Shown in pieces: positions 1 to 9,275 of a stretch of DNA of 64,000 bases. The notes under the pieces are model-generated. The model did no database searches, was not told where the DNA came from, and saw nothing but the letters and a program-made list of their open reading frames with translations. Within the stretch, counting starts at the first letter, position 1; every line of letters begins with the position of its first letter. The stretch is from Microcoleus vaginatus HSN003 (GTDB taxonomy: Bacteria > Cyanobacteriota > Cyanobacteriia > Cyanobacteriales > Microcoleaceae). The stretch is taken from assembly GCF_022701255.1 (NCBI RefSeq), contig NZ_CP031705.1, forward strand, positions 2,803,501 through 2,867,500, read 5' to 3'. The translations under genes and the position numbers were made by a program.

Positions 1-2
1 GG

Positions 3-1058
3 CTGAAACTCAAGGGAAAAGTCCGGTATTTGATGCTGGGCGCGGCGGGTTTGTACCTGGTTGTGAATGCCGCAGTCGGGTTAATCCCTCTCAAAATTGA
101 TTTGTCAAGACTGTTTATGGCTAATTTTCCGCCGTTAGTGCGATCGGACTACGACGAAGTTGTAAAATTAGTAGAGTTTCTGCGAAAATTAGCACCGAAT
201 GAAGAACCGATTTATATTGCTGGTGCTTCTAACAATTTCAATGCTAATATACTCAGACAAGCCAACCGCAAATTAAACCCGCCGGAGGGCTGGTGGAAAT
301 TAAATACAATCGGGAGGCCGCAAATTGACTCGCGCGATACTTACCCGCTACCGGAGTTGTTGCAGGCACAATATGCGGTGGTTGCGGTGCCTTTTCAGGA
401 GGTGTTACCGACTGACGAACAAGTTTTGCGATCGCACGAACAAGATGTTGTTAAAGTTGTGTACGATGCCTTTACTCAAAACTGGGAAATTGCCCGCGAT
501 TTCCAAGTGCTACCGGAACAGTTTAAGCTAGAAAACGGCGTGACTGTCAGCGTTTACCGGAGGATGCGACCGACTGATACAGCAACGGCAGTTAGGACTC
601 TGGAGGCGATGCAGCGGCAAATAGTCGATCGACCAGGAACCCAGTTAGATTGGATTAGTTTGCATCAATCAATCTACACAAGTGCCAATTATTCAGTCAC
701 TCAAGAATCGGATAACCTATATAATCTTGTAACTCATCCAATTAAAAATAGCCAGAAACTCGATACATCTTTTCTGTATTTAGGTTCCATTTCCGACAAA
801 GTAAAAGTTACAGGAAGACTCAATTTACCTAACCAACTATGTCCCGGAGTTGTCCTGCGCTTGACTTTGTGGGACAAGCAAGGTAAATTAATAGACTCAG
901 CAGAGATGGCTTACAGTCCAAAAACTGCGATCGGCTTAAATCTATTAGTTGAGGGCAAAAATCCCATTTATCTGCTGCTTGAGGTATTGAGTAGCAGTAA
1001 ACAGGATTTAACAAACCAATGCCAACTGGAGATTAACAATTTAGCTGTCAGTAGGTAA
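3..1058 (+). CDS. C-terminal part of a membrane protein, probably GT-C glycosyltransferase (5' end cut by window)
   Basis: The frame is open to the window edge, so the visible Met near position 33 is probably internal and this is the 3' part of a larger gene. The first ~25 residues look like a last membrane helix (YLMLGAAGLYLVVNAAVGLI). The remaining ~310 residues are soluble, starting with an amphipathic stretch followed by alternating strands. This layout (many helices, then a periplasmic C-terminal domain) is known for GT-C/ArnT-like transferases that use polyprenyl-phosphate sugars; that assignment is inference, because the diagnostic N-terminal DE/DD loop is outside the window. Its stop TAA is immediately followed by the ATG of the next gene (no spacer), so the two are surely co-transcribed and probably translationally coupled. 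Confidence 0.6.
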   Translation: MKLKGKVRYLMLGAAGLYLVVNAAVGLIPLKIDLSRLFMANFPPLVRSDYDEVVKLVEFLRKLAPNEEPIYIAGASNNFNANILRQANRKLNPPEGWWKLNTIGRPQIDSRDTYPLPELLQAQYAVVAVPFQEVLPTDEQVLRSHEQDVVKVVYDAFTQNWEIARDFQVLPEQFKLENGVTVSVYRRMRPTDTATAVRTLEAMQRQIVDRPGTQLDWISLHQSIYTSANYSVTQESDNLYNLVTHPIKNSQKLDTSFLYLGSISDKVKVTGRLNLPNQLCPGVVLRLTLWDKQGKLIDSAEMAYSPKTAIGLNLLVEGKNPIYLLLEVLSSSKQDLTNQCQLEINNLAVSR

Positions 1059-2903
1059 ATGGAACCGTCAATGCAGAAAAATCAAAAATCCAACTGGTAT
1101 TTTAATCTATCTCTCTATACTTTTGTCATCATCGGTTCTCTGATGGCTACAGGCTATATTTTCCCGATAGGAGGCAACTTTCCAGAAGTGCCGCCCATTC
1201 AACTTATGTTAAATCCTGAACTCTACAAAAATGATTATTACGTTCAGGAAATGGTTAAATTTAATCCCAGGTACTACTATTATTATATTATCTATTTGCT
1301 CGCCAACTTAGGAACCAGCATTCCCCTAGCGCACTTTATTTATCAATTCCTCGCCTTCGGTTCATTTATCCTAGCTTGCTACGCAATTATCAATATCTAT
1401 ACTAATTCCAAACTGCCCGCCGCAGCGATGGCTTTTTTATGTATAGCTGCTTCATTTACAGATGTTGGTAACACCCTGATATTTTCCACCAAATCAGTAC
1501 CCAGTACCTTCGCAATGAGTTTCGCAATTTGGGGAATTTACTTTAGTTTGCGCCAGAAATGGCTAACCGGATATTTATTTTTTGGACTGGGCTGTTTGCT
1601 GCAATTTTTAGTTGGTTTGTTGCCGGGATTGATGATGGTTCCCGTTTTATTTATTGAATCTGTAAGACGGCGGAAGTTTAAAACATTGATTTTGGCGATC
1701 GCACTTTTAGCAGCAATGGCAAGTATCGTTTACGTACCGATGTTATTAACAGGTACTACCAGCACTCACACTATCGACAACGCTGATTTTGTCTACATTC
1801 ACGCGAAAGTCCGCAACCCTCACCACATCCTCCCGTCAAATTGGGATGTGGGGAATTGGTTCAACTTTATATGTTTCATAATTGGTGGCTTGCTGTGCAT
1901 CAAAAAATCTGATTTGTTGCCAAAAGAAGACAAAGTTAATTTTTATACAATTGTTGGTACATCGATTCTTGCACTGTTTCTGAATTACATATTTGTAGAA
2001 GTTTACCCTTTGGCTTTTATCGCCAAATTACAGTTAGCTAGAACTGTACCTTTTGCTCAATTAATTATATTTATTGCGGTTGCTTTGACGGTAGAGCGAC
2101 TTTACAGAGACAAAAAAATAGCTGTTAGCTTGTTGCTGTTAGCTGTACTAACTTTGCCTTTTCGAGGTATCCTTTTCCTAGTATTATCAGTTTGGCAAAC
2201 AAAAAATTACGTATTTCCCAAACGATATAATATATTGTTGTGGATTTTAGCAGCAGGAACGGTAATTTTCAGCTTGATATATCCGCTGACTGATTCATGG
2301 GAAATAATAGGCGATCGAATAATTAGCATCCCAATCTTTTTCTCAATCCTCGCCTTCCCATTCATTTTAGAAAAAACATCCCTAGCTACATCTCTAAAAC
2401 AGACTCTAACTCACACATTAGCCTTAATAACTACCGCCACCTTAGTTTTTGGAATAGCAGGCATTCTCCCCAAACCTATATTAAATATATTTCAAACAAG
2501 AGTTAATATCAATGCCGTTCCCAGAGACGACTTAAGCAAATTAGCTGTGCGATTTTCGCGAATTAGCAGCCGCGATTCACTCGTATTAATTCCCCCCTCA
2601 GTTACCAGCTTCCAGTTTTTCTCCGAAAGAGCGATTGTCGTCAACTTCAAGAGCTTTCCCTTTACCGAACAAGGCATAAAAGAATGGCAAACTCGCATGG
2701 AAGCTGTTTTAGGGGTTCCCTTAAACCCGCAAATGATTTGGGGAGGGAATGAATTTTTTATCCGCCGCAGCAGTGCAGATTTAGTCAAAGTAGCCCGAAA
2801 CTATCATGCCGATTATATCCTGACTCGTACTGACTGGCACGCAAATATTGACGGAGAAATAGTAGAGCAAGAAGGTAAATGGATATTGTTTAAAATTAGA
2901 TAA
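1059..2903 (+). CDS. polytopic membrane protein, unknown (GT-C-like)
   Basis: A 614-residue protein with about a dozen hydrophobic segments. A helix at ~16-36 is followed by an acidic/aromatic loop (NPELYKNDYYVQEM), then regularly spaced helices from ~70 to ~480, and a soluble C-terminal domain of ~120 residues containing a VLIPPSVTSFQFFSER stretch and an EW..R segment. The architecture resembles GT-C type integral membrane transferases, but I recognise no catalytic motif and do not name a family. The ATG directly abuts the stop of the preceding gene, so both belong to one transcript, most likely for envelope glycan or lipid glycosylation given the neighbouring GT2 and rhamnose genes. The next gene is on the opposite strand. 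Confidence 0.8.
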   Translation: MEPSMQKNQKSNWYFNLSLYTFVIIGSLMATGYIFPIGGNFPEVPPIQLMLNPELYKNDYYVQEMVKFNPRYYYYYIIYLLANLGTSIPLAHFIYQFLAFGSFILACYAIINIYTNSKLPAAAMAFLCIAASFTDVGNTLIFSTKSVPSTFAMSFAIWGIYFSLRQKWLTGYLFFGLGCLLQFLVGLLPGLMMVPVLFIESVRRRKFKTLILAIALLAAMASIVYVPMLLTGTTSTHTIDNADFVYIHAKVRNPHHILPSNWDVGNWFNFICFIIGGLLCIKKSDLLPKEDKVNFYTIVGTSILALFLNYIFVEVYPLAFIAKLQLARTVPFAQLIIFIAVALTVERLYRDKKIAVSLLLLAVLTLPFRGILFLVLSVWQTKNYVFPKRYNILLWILAAGTVIFSLIYPLTDSWEIIGDRIISIPIFFSILAFPFILEKTSLATSLKQTLTHTLALITTATLVFGIAGILPKPILNIFQTRVNINAVPRDDLSKLAVRFSRISSRDSLVLIPPSVTSFQFFSERAIVVNFKSFPFTEQGIKEWQTRMEAVLGVPLNPQMIWGGNEFFIRRSSADLVKVARNYHADYILTRTDWHANIDGEIVEQEGKWILFKIR

Positions 2904-2998
2904 TACTATTCTTGAAAACCTGAGATATTTATGCAGTCTGGCGTTGCGCCGACTTTGTTTCTATAGAAACGTTTTCAACCGCCGAATCTAATCGGAGG

Positions 2999-3973
2999 TT
3001 AAATATCAAAACCCGAATCATCAATAATTTCGCTAATTTGCTTGTCCACATAATCAGCATCCACATTCCGCGCCATCAACTCAGCTAAAATCCCCAAAGA
3101 AATCAACTGTACCGACAGAATTGTACACAAAATCCCAAAAAATAACAAAGGTCGATTGCCGATGGGCCCAAAATTCATCCCCGCCAAATTCAGAAACCAA
3201 ATAACTATCAAATAACTCAGCGAAACAGTTCCAACCAAGCCAAAACACAATCCCAAACCCCCAAACAAATGACCCGGTTTGTGCAAATACTGTGTCGTAG
3301 CTAACACCGTCAACAAATCAATAAATCCCCGCGCATAACGTTCCCAGCCGTAATTCGATTTTCCATGCTTTCGCGGATGATGTTCGACAACTACTTCGCC
3401 AATTTTAAACCCTAAATTGTTTGCTAAAGCCGGAATGTAGCGGTGTAATTCTCCGTACAATTTAATCGACTGCAAAACTTCCCTACGATAAGCTTTAAAA
3501 CCGCAATTCATATCGTGCATTTTCACGCCAGTCAGCAAACACGCAACGGCATTAAACAGCTTGGAAGGTAAAGTTTTAGAAAGCGGGTCGTTCCGTTGTT
3601 TTCGCCAACCGGAAACTAAATCAAATCCCGATTCTAAATGATGTAAAAATTTGGGAATTTCAGCGGGGTCATCCTGAAGGTCAGCATCAAGAGTAAAAAT
3701 AATTATCCCTGCTGCATTGCGAAATCCTGCTGAAAGTGCGGCGGATTTGCCAAAGTTGCGGCGCATTTTAATCGCTTTAATTAGTTTGGGATGTTGGCTG
3801 GCTAAATCTGTGATTTCTTGCCAGGAATAATCGCGACTACCGTCATCTATGAAAATGACTTCGTAACTGTCAATTTCTGTTTGGAACATCACAAGTTTGA
3901 TTTTTTCAAACAGTAATTTTATGGTGGCTTCTTCGTTGTGAACTGGGATTACGAAGCTGAGATGTTTTGGCAT
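2999..3973 (-). CDS. GT2 glycosyltransferase, dolichyl-phosphate-mannose synthase/GtrB-like
   Basis: A 324-residue GT2 protein. The GT-A domain (~1-230) has the N-terminal SFVIPVHNEE, the nucleotide-binding VIFIDDGSRD and the metal-binding DADLQDDP, then MNCGFKAYRRE. Two C-terminal membrane helices follow (~235-262 and ~275-300). This is the typical layout of GtrB/ArnC-type enzymes, which transfer a sugar from a nucleotide donor to undecaprenyl phosphate at the cytoplasmic face. Such enzymes supply the lipid-linked sugar used by GT-C proteins, which fits the two GT-C-like genes upstream on the other strand. The specific sugar cannot be read from the sequence. Confidence 0.88.
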   Translation of the reverse strand: MPKHLSFVIPVHNEEATIKLLFEKIKLVMFQTEIDSYEVIFIDDGSRDYSWQEITDLASQHPKLIKAIKMRRNFGKSAALSAGFRNAAGIIIFTLDADLQDDPAEIPKFLHHLESGFDLVSGWRKQRNDPLSKTLPSKLFNAVACLLTGVKMHDMNCGFKAYRREVLQSIKLYGELHRYIPALANNLGFKIGEVVVEHHPRKHGKSNYGWERYARGFIDLLTVLATTQYLHKPGHLFGGLGLCFGLVGTVSLSYLIVIWFLNLAGMNFGPIGNRPLLFFGILCTILSVQLISLGILAELMARNVDADYVDKQISEIIDDSGFDI

Positions 3974-4056
3974 AGGGCTATTCTATTTCATTTATGTTGT
4001 CAAGGAGATTTTTTTATTAGCCGCAGAGGGCGCAGAGTAGGAGAAAGAGAGGTTTT

Positions 4057-5859
4057 TTAGTTTTTATTGATAACTTGGGAGTTTCGCAAGGCGACCCAAC
4101 CTTTGCGGTTGTTAAAGGAGGCATAGGCTGTCAATAATTTATCTGTTGGTGATGTTTGAATGTATCCTCTCCAAGCTGCGGATTCGTAGGAAGGCCCAAA
4201 CAATTTAACTAAATCGGGGCGGGGAAATCCTGACATGGCAAAACCTCGAACGACATTTTCTTGGTTGAGAATGGCAATACATTTTACATTGTTTTCGGGG
4301 TCTCCTACCCAGCCAATTACTCTGGAAGCGGCGGGCGCGAGTTTAGTTACTGTATCAAAATATCCGGGTACTCCGTCTTTGGGCGCTGATAGTAAATTTG
4401 GGTCAATTTTTGTGTCTAATGCTGCACAGAAATTGTATTTTTTGATGTCTCGGTTAAATGGCACTAAGTTGTTAGTTTTTAAGGCGTCGATTAACCCGAT
4501 AAAAGCGGCGGGTTTGTTGCCTACGCGGTCTTGAATTAGCGTTACGTCGGTGATGCCTAATTGCAGTGATAATGCTACTAACGGTTGATAGGTTGCTCTG
4601 TGGGCGATCGCCATTGCAGTTTCGCCTCCCACCCCGTACATTAAAATAATCGCGACTGTGGCGACTGCAAACAGCGGTGTCAGCCAACGCCCTTGAATTC
4701 TTGGTGTTGGCTGCAACTCGCGCACCCACAAAACTGTGAGTACAATTGTGCTCATCCAAAACAAAGCTGGGAGTGTGGCGTAGCGGGAAGCGGTGGCCTG
4801 TTCGACGCCAAATCCCGATCGACTAACTGCGGCCATTAACGCCGTTTGCAGCGTGTAAAGTTGAATTGATAGCCAAGGCAGCCAATCCGCGCGATTCCCT
4901 ACGGGATAGCTACGCTTCACGACCTTTTTTACAAATAGCCAATAACCCACAAAACCAGTCGCTGCACTCAAACCAATTATACCAATAATTGATGCAACAA
5001 TAATATTTTCGCTAAAAATTCCGCCGAGATAAGTGGGAATATATTCGAGAGTTTTGAGCGGGTGAATTTTAGTTAAAGAAGGGTGATGAGATGGAGTTTT
5101 ATAAGTTAAAAAATAAATACCAATCACTGCAATCGAAGCAATGAAATACAAATAAGTTATTCGCCGAGGAAACCGCAGCACAACAGCAGCCGCACACAAG
5201 ATCGGCCACAAACCTAAAGGAGTGCTGTAACTAATACAGCCTAAAATACCAAAAACAATGCTGCCAACTACCCACTTATTTTGTTTCCATCCTTCGTTAC
5301 CAGGCTCTGCCTGGGAATGAATCTCCCGATGATCCGCCCCCCTCTTATCTAACAAAAGCGTCACATAGGATTGCAAACAAAATATCGAACAAATTACAAA
5401 TAAATTAGCAATTATCCAGTGAACGCCACTGAATCCCCGCATCCAATTGTGAGCCGCCGCCGGAGTAAAATTAAAAATAGAAATAGAAAGGACTAGCGAG
5501 ATAAATAGCAGCGGAAAACGCCTCAATTTTAACGGCAGCAGAGCAATTAATACGTGGCACTGAAGCCAAGCCAAGAACCAGGCAACTAAACATAAACCAA
5601 TATTTGAACCTTGGGTGACAGCTATATTCAAGCCATAAATAATTGCCGGAATCAAGACAAAATGCTCGTTCGCCCGAAATATCCAATTAAAAGGATTTGT
5701 AGAGAAACCGTCTACTGAATAAAAATTCCAGGTCATCCACCAATAATCAAAATTAGACAAGTCTCCCGCTTGGGAGATCAGGTACAAAATATATGATGCT
5801 GGTATGAGAATGCCGAGAACTGATGCGGCAATTAAAACGTATTCTGATTTGACTTTCAT
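4057..5859 (-). CDS. 600-residue polytopic membrane protein, unknown; paralogue of the gene at 15.3-17.2 kb
   Basis: The frame begins with GTG at 5874, but ATG at 5859 (MKVKSEYVLIAASVLGIL) gives a cleaner start just before the first helix. About ten helices are followed by a soluble C-terminal domain from ~455. A motif near residue 350, SRSGFGVEQATASRYAT, is shared in degenerate form with the 630-residue protein at 15316-17208 (GRAEFGAIQAIESSRYTT), and both end in a similar GW...ARW/AAW-containing domain, so I read them as paralogues. Residues ~185-197 (SQAEPGNEG) are encoded by a dispersed palindromic repeat that also lies at 40593-40615; it was evidently inserted in frame into a loop. Function unknown; the context suggests glycan export or polymerisation. 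Confidence 0.8.
   Translation of the reverse strand: MKVKSEYVLIAASVLGILIPASYILYLISQAGDLSNFDYWWMTWNFYSVDGFSTNPFNWIFRANEHFVLIPAIIYGLNIAVTQGSNIGLCLVAWFLAWLQCHVLIALLPLKLRRFPLLFISLVLSISIFNFTPAAAHNWMRGFSGVHWIIANLFVICSIFCLQSYVTLLLDKRGADHREIHSQAEPGNEGWKQNKWVVGSIVFGILGCISYSTPLGLWPILCAAAVVLRFPRRITYLYFIASIAVIGIYFLTYKTPSHHPSLTKIHPLKTLEYIPTYLGGIFSENIIVASIIGIIGLSAATGFVGYWLFVKKVVKRSYPVGNRADWLPWLSIQLYTLQTALMAAVSRSGFGVEQATASRYATLPALFWMSTIVLTVLWVRELQPTPRIQGRWLTPLFAVATVAIILMYGVGGETAMAIAHRATYQPLVALSLQLGITDVTLIQDRVGNKPAAFIGLIDALKTNNLVPFNRDIKKYNFCAALDTKIDPNLLSAPKDGVPGYFDTVTKLAPAASRVIGWVGDPENNVKCIAILNQENVVRGFAMSGFPRPDLVKLFGPSYESAAWRGYIQTSPTDKLLTAYASFNNRKGWVALRNSQVINKN
5295..5317. repeat. dispersed palindromic repeat inserted in coding sequence
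   Basis: A 23-bp palindromic word around CAGGCTCTGCCTGGGAA lies inside the membrane-protein gene. Its reverse complement matches 40593-40615, between cbiO and cbiQ, with one mismatch. It is translated in frame as a hydrophilic loop. Confidence 0.7.
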
Positions 5860-6002
5860 CGGATTCGCCAACACAAATATTTGGATTAGTAGGGGCGGGT
5901 TTTACCGATAATAATGGCCTAAAGCCAATAATCTAGCAAACCCGCCCTCACCCAACAGTAACTTCAAATGCAGCCCTTTCAAGATACGAATGTCTCAATT
6001 TT

Positions 6003-6875
6003 TCATTTCACTTCTCTGGCCAGCATTTGTCTGAGCCCTTGCCGCCAGTGGGGAGGATGCGTGCCCAGAAGTGCTGATATTTTCACCGAAGAGAGGACAG
6101 AAAAAGCCGGACGTTTTGCGGGTGTTGGATATTCGGCGGTGGTGATGGGAATTACGCGCTGAACTTTTAGGGGAAGGCCCAGTTTTTCTGCTTCCTCAAA
6201 AATGGCGATCGCAAAATCGTACCAACTACAAACACCGCTGTTAGTGTAGTGGTAAGTCCCAAAAGTTTCTGGCCCAAGGAGAGGAATAATTTGCGAAGTC
6301 GCCGCACTTAAATCGCCCGTCCAAGTAGGGCTTCCGATCTGATCGGCTACTACTCGAATTTCTTCCCTTTCCTTTCCCAACCTCAGCATGGTTTTGACAA
6401 AATTACCTTTGCCACCGTTGCCGTAAACCCACGCGGTTCTAATAATAATATGTCGGTTTCCCGCTTTCCGAATTGCTTCCTCGCCTGCTAATTTAGACTT
6501 GCCGTAAGTTCCCAGGGGGTTGGTAGAATCTGTTTCCTTATAAGCAGAACCGTGGCTACCGTCAAATACATAATCAGTAGAAAAGTGCATCAAACTTGCT
6601 CCCAGTTTTTCGCATTCTTCTGCGAGAATTCCGGGTGCAATACCGTTGACTGCGTTTGCTAATTCCGGTTCGCTTTCTGCTTTGTCTACCGCAGTGTAAG
6701 CACCCGCATTGACGACTAAATCCGGTTGAATTTCAGCCATTGCTTGACGGATGCTTTCCGGTTGGGATAAATCGAGGCGAGTGCGATCAACCGCAATTAC
6801 CTCTCCCGAAGATAATAAAATCGGCTGCAATTCTTGAGCTAACTGTCCGCTGCCGCCTGCGAGTAAAATTTTCAT
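6003..6875 (-). CDS. rfbD: dTDP-4-dehydrorhamnose reductase
   Basis: Catalyses the last step of dTDP-L-rhamnose synthesis, the NAD(P)H reduction of dTDP-4-dehydro-L-rhamnose. The 290-residue SDR protein begins MKILLAGGSGQLAQEL (Rossmann glycine motif), has STDYVFDG, and the catalytic YGKSK motif (YxxxK). The open frame extends two codons upstream to a TTG, but ATG at 6875 is the canonical family start. It lies 2 nt downstream of the rfbC stop, so the two are coupled. The reductase and epimerase alone are here; rfbA and rfbB are not in the window. Confidence 0.95.
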   Translation of the reverse strand: MKILLAGGSGQLAQELQPILLSSGEVIAVDRTRLDLSQPESIRQAMAEIQPDLVVNAGAYTAVDKAESEPELANAVNGIAPGILAEECEKLGASLMHFSTDYVFDGSHGSAYKETDSTNPLGTYGKSKLAGEEAIRKAGNRHIIIRTAWVYGNGGKGNFVKTMLRLGKEREEIRVVADQIGSPTWTGDLSAATSQIIPLLGPETFGTYHYTNSGVCSWYDFAIAIFEEAEKLGLPLKVQRVIPITTAEYPTPAKRPAFSVLSSVKISALLGTHPPHWRQGLRQMLAREVK

Positions 6876-6877
6876 AA

Positions 6878-7423
6878 TCAAAACACTTGAGCTGTTTTCA
6901 ATGTTTGTCCCGCTTGGTCTTTAGCTGATAAGATTGGTTGGGCACCATCTAGCGGCCAGTCGATCGCCAAATCGGGGTCATTCCACAGGAGACACCGCTC
7001 GTGTGCAGGTGCATAATAATCTGTAGTTTTGTACAAAACTTCAGCCGTCTCCGAAACCACTAAAAAACCGTGAGCAAATCCCGCCGGCACCCAAAATTGC
7101 CGTTTATTTTCTGCACTCAGCAAACACCCCACCCACTTTCCGAAAGTCTGCGAACTTTGCCTAATATCCACCGCTACATCAAATATTTCGCCCGCAACTA
7201 CCCGCAGCAATTTGCCTTGAGGCTGCTGCAGTTGGTAGTGCAAACCGCGCAACACATTTTTAGAGGATTTGGAATGATTGTCTTGAACAAATTCTGCGGT
7301 CACGCCTGTTTTTTCGATAAAAGCTTTGTGATTGAAACTTTCAAAAAAGAAACCGCGATCGTCTCCGAAAATTTTGGGTTCAATGATCAGCACTTCCGGT
7401 ATTTCAGTAGATATAACATTCAT
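6878..7423 (-). CDS. rfbC: dTDP-4-dehydrorhamnose 3,5-epimerase
   Basis: 181 residues, the usual length for RmlC. Seen in sequence: FFESF near the N terminus, [17 protein letters not shown] carrying the catalytic His region, [11 protein letters not shown], and [13 protein letters not shown], all characteristic of the cupin-fold epimerase. It converts dTDP-4-dehydro-6-deoxyglucose to the L-lyxo form for rfbD, which begins 2 nt beyond its stop. The product dTDP-rhamnose feeds envelope polysaccharide assembly by the glycosyltransferases of this window. Divergent from the methyltransferase gene starting at 7474, so the ~50-bp gap must hold both promoters. Confidence 0.95.
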   Translation of the reverse strand: MNVISTEIPEVLIIEPKIFGDDRGFFFESFNHKAFIEKTGVTAEFVQDNHSKSSKNVLRGLHYQLQQPQGKLLRVVAGEIFDVAVDIRQSSQTFGKWVGCLLSAENKRQFWVPAGFAHGFLVVSETAEVLYKTTDYYAPAHERCLLWNDPDLAIDWPLDGAQPILSAKDQAGQTLKTAQVF

Positions 7424-7473
7424 AGTTGGCTGTATCGCGTGATAAACTCCTACTCAGTCTAGGCTATTTTACT

Positions 7474-8148
7474 ATGAAAACTGACACATATCTCAAAAAA
7501 TTGTATGCCAACCGCTTTGATTCGCGACAAATGCAAGCGAAGGTGGCACTGTGGAAAGTTTTAATTGACGATTTTTTACAAAATTATGTTCCTCCTGAAT
7601 CAGCAATTTTAGATATTGGCGGCGGTTACTGCGAGTTTATCAATCAAATTAGGGCTGAAAACAAATGTTTGATTGACCTCAATCCAGATTCAAAGCTATT
7701 AGCCAACCCTGATGTAAAAGTGCTGAATATTGACATTTTAAAAATTGGCAAAAACCCAGATTTTAGCGAAGAATTTGACCGAATATTTATCTCTAACTTT
7801 TTTGAACATCTCCGCAACAAAGAAGAACTAATCCAAATTATTGCATTTTGCTTTGAAGCGCTTAAGCCAGGGGGTTCTATCTTAGTTGTCCAACCAAATT
7901 TTAAATACTCCTTCAAAGAATATTACGATTTTATTGACCATCAATTACCGATTACCCACTTATCGCTGCAAGAGCTTTTACAAACAGTCGGGTTTGAAAT
8001 CGACTTAATTATACCAAGATTTTTACCGTTTTCGACAAAAGGCAGACCTGCCTCGCCTTGGCTGTTAAAAGTTTACTTAAAATTACCTTTGTTGTGGGGC
8101 TTTTTGGGAGGGCAAATGTTTGTCAAAGCATCGAAACCAAACAATTAA
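7474..8148 (+). CDS. class I SAM-dependent methyltransferase
   Basis: The frame opens with a TTG at 7426, but ATG at 7474 (MKTDTYLKKLYANRFDS) is the likely start, giving 224 residues. Motif I is ILDIGGGYCEF (~42-52), the acidic residue after strand 2 is in DLNPDSK, and EEFDRIFISNFFEHL plus LKPGGSILVVQPN are motifs II/III of the Methyltransf_11/23 fold. The FFEHL segment is typical of small-molecule or sugar methyltransferases. The neighbouring rhamnose genes make a sugar or glycan substrate plausible, but this is inference. A perfect hairpin follows its stop. Confidence 0.85.
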   Translation: MKTDTYLKKLYANRFDSRQMQAKVALWKVLIDDFLQNYVPPESAILDIGGGYCEFINQIRAENKCLIDLNPDSKLLANPDVKVLNIDILKIGKNPDFSEEFDRIFISNFFEHLRNKEELIQIIAFCFEALKPGGSILVVQPNFKYSFKEYYDFIDHQLPITHLSLQELLQTVGFEIDLIIPRFLPFSTKGRPASPWLLKVYLKLPLLWGFLGGQMFVKASKPNN

Positions 8149-8192
8149 TGATCGGGGAAAGCGATCGATCTCGCTCGCTTTCCCCGATCATT
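8147..8192. terminator. perfect 18-bp hairpin after the methyltransferase gene
   Basis: Arms 8147-8164 and 8175-8192 are exact reverse complements (ATGATCGGGGAAAGCG and partner) with a 10-nt loop. The arm includes the stop codon. No U-tract follows, so it may be a repeat element acting as terminator. Confidence 0.6.
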
Positions 8193-8200
8193 TCAATTGT

Positions 8201-8206
8201 TATAAT
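8201..8206 (+). promoter_or_regulatory. candidate -10 element for the Uma2 gene
   Basis: An exact TATAAT lies about 80 nt upstream of the Uma2 ATG, just past the hairpin. I see no convincing -35. Confidence 0.35.
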
Positions 8207-8287
8207 AAAAATTGCAAGTAGTCCTGTAGTTTGGGCTGGTCAAAATCAGGATAAATTTGCTAAAAAAGCATCAATTTTAGGAAAAAA

Positions 8288-8887
8288 ATGATGACACAAA
8301 CATCCCGCGCCATTGCTGTGAATATTCCGCCGACACTAACACTCACCGTTACCCGCGAACAGTTCGTTGAATTGGCCATCGCCAACCGAGAATTACAATT
8401 AGAACGCACAGCAACAGGAGAATTAATCCTGAACCCACCAACCGGAGGCGAAACAGGACGCATAAACTCAGATTTAAGCGGGCAACTCTGGCTGTGGAAC
8501 CGCCAAACTCAACGGGGTAAAGCGTTTAGCTCTTCTACTGGTTTTTACCTGCCCAATGGGGCCGATCGCTCTCCTGATGCGTCTTGGATGCGTCAAGAAA
8601 GGTGGGACGCACTCACCCCAGAACAAAAAGAAGGCTTTCTTCCCTTAAGTCCTGATTTCGTGGTAGAACTCCGTTCTAAAAGTGACAATATGAAACCACT
8701 GCGAGAGAAAATGAAAGAATACATGGAAAACCAGGTTCGTTTAGGTTGGTTGATAGATAGAAAAAACAGAAAAGTGGAGATTTACAGGCAAAGTCAAGAT
8801 GTAGAAGTGCTGGAAAATCCTGCAACTTTGTCGGGTGAAGATGTGTTGCCGGGGTTTGTTTTAGATTTGACAGAAATTTGGGGATAA
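8288..8887 (+). CDS. Uma2-family (DUF820) putative restriction endonuclease-like protein
   Basis: A 199-residue protein with the layout of the cyanobacterial Uma2/DUF820 family: an N-terminal LTLTVTREQFVELAIANREL segment, the PDASWM strand (acidic residue), and PDFVVELRSKSDNMKPL near residue 120, where D and E plus a later Lys in LGWLIDRKNRKVEIY form a PD-(D/E)XK-type site. These proteins are hugely expanded in filamentous cyanobacteria, and their biological role is not established. Two adjacent ATGs (8288, 8291) follow an AGGA-type RBS. A second member lies at 30499-31326. Confidence 0.88.
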   Translation: MMTQTSRAIAVNIPPTLTLTVTREQFVELAIANRELQLERTATGELILNPPTGGETGRINSDLSGQLWLWNRQTQRGKAFSSSTGFYLPNGADRSPDASWMRQERWDALTPEQKEGFLPLSPDFVVELRSKSDNMKPLREKMKEYMENQVRLGWLIDRKNRKVEIYRQSQDVEVLENPATLSGEDVLPGFVLDLTEIWG

Positions 8888-8999
8888 ATGCTGAGTCGTG
8901 TTAAAAATGCGCGCTGGCGCGATCGGGCATACCTCATCTTCTAAGCTTGGAAAAATTGATATATAATGTACAAACAAACACATTGCGATTTCAAATAGT

Positions 9000-9119
9000 A
9001 TGACCGAGCAAAAAATATTGCAGGAAGGTCAAGAATATACCTTGGGTTTATACTTTGAATTACCTGGCACGCGACGCTTGAATAAACTCTATTGTCTCGT
9101 ACTGACGGACGAAGGGTGA
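9000..9119 (+). pseudogene. 39-codon remnant, N-terminal stub of an unknown gene
   Basis: An ATG at 9000 opens a 39-codon frame beginning MTEQKILQEGQEYTLGLYFE. The first ~21 codons look like a natural N terminus. From about 9063 the sequence also reads sensibly as the end of a different gene on the minus strand, so the tail of this frame is probably antisense read-through. I do not recognise the parent family. Confidence 0.4.
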
Positions 9120-9245
9120 AAATCCTGATGTGAGGATCTCGCGCACAAATTCTAAGCCTTGGTTGTAGGCGGCGTAGATTCCTTGGGACAGACAGGCCAT
9201 TTCGAGCGATCGCTGACGATTCAGACCGTGTTTGATTTTTATTTG
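9060..9245 (-). pseudogene. C-terminal fragment of an unrecognised gene
   Basis: On the minus strand a frame ending with the TAA at 9060-9062 reads like real protein (KIKHGLNRQRSLEMAC, then a stretch containing YAAYNQGLEFVREIL and GFSPFVRQYETIEFI). An internal ATG at 9200 gives 46 codons, but protein-like sequence continues upstream to ~9245 before it decays. No start or RBS is evident, so I read it as the remnant of a longer gene. The family was not recognised. Confidence 0.4.
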
Positions 9246-9275
9246 GTGGGTAGGAGTAGGGTGCGATCTTTAATT

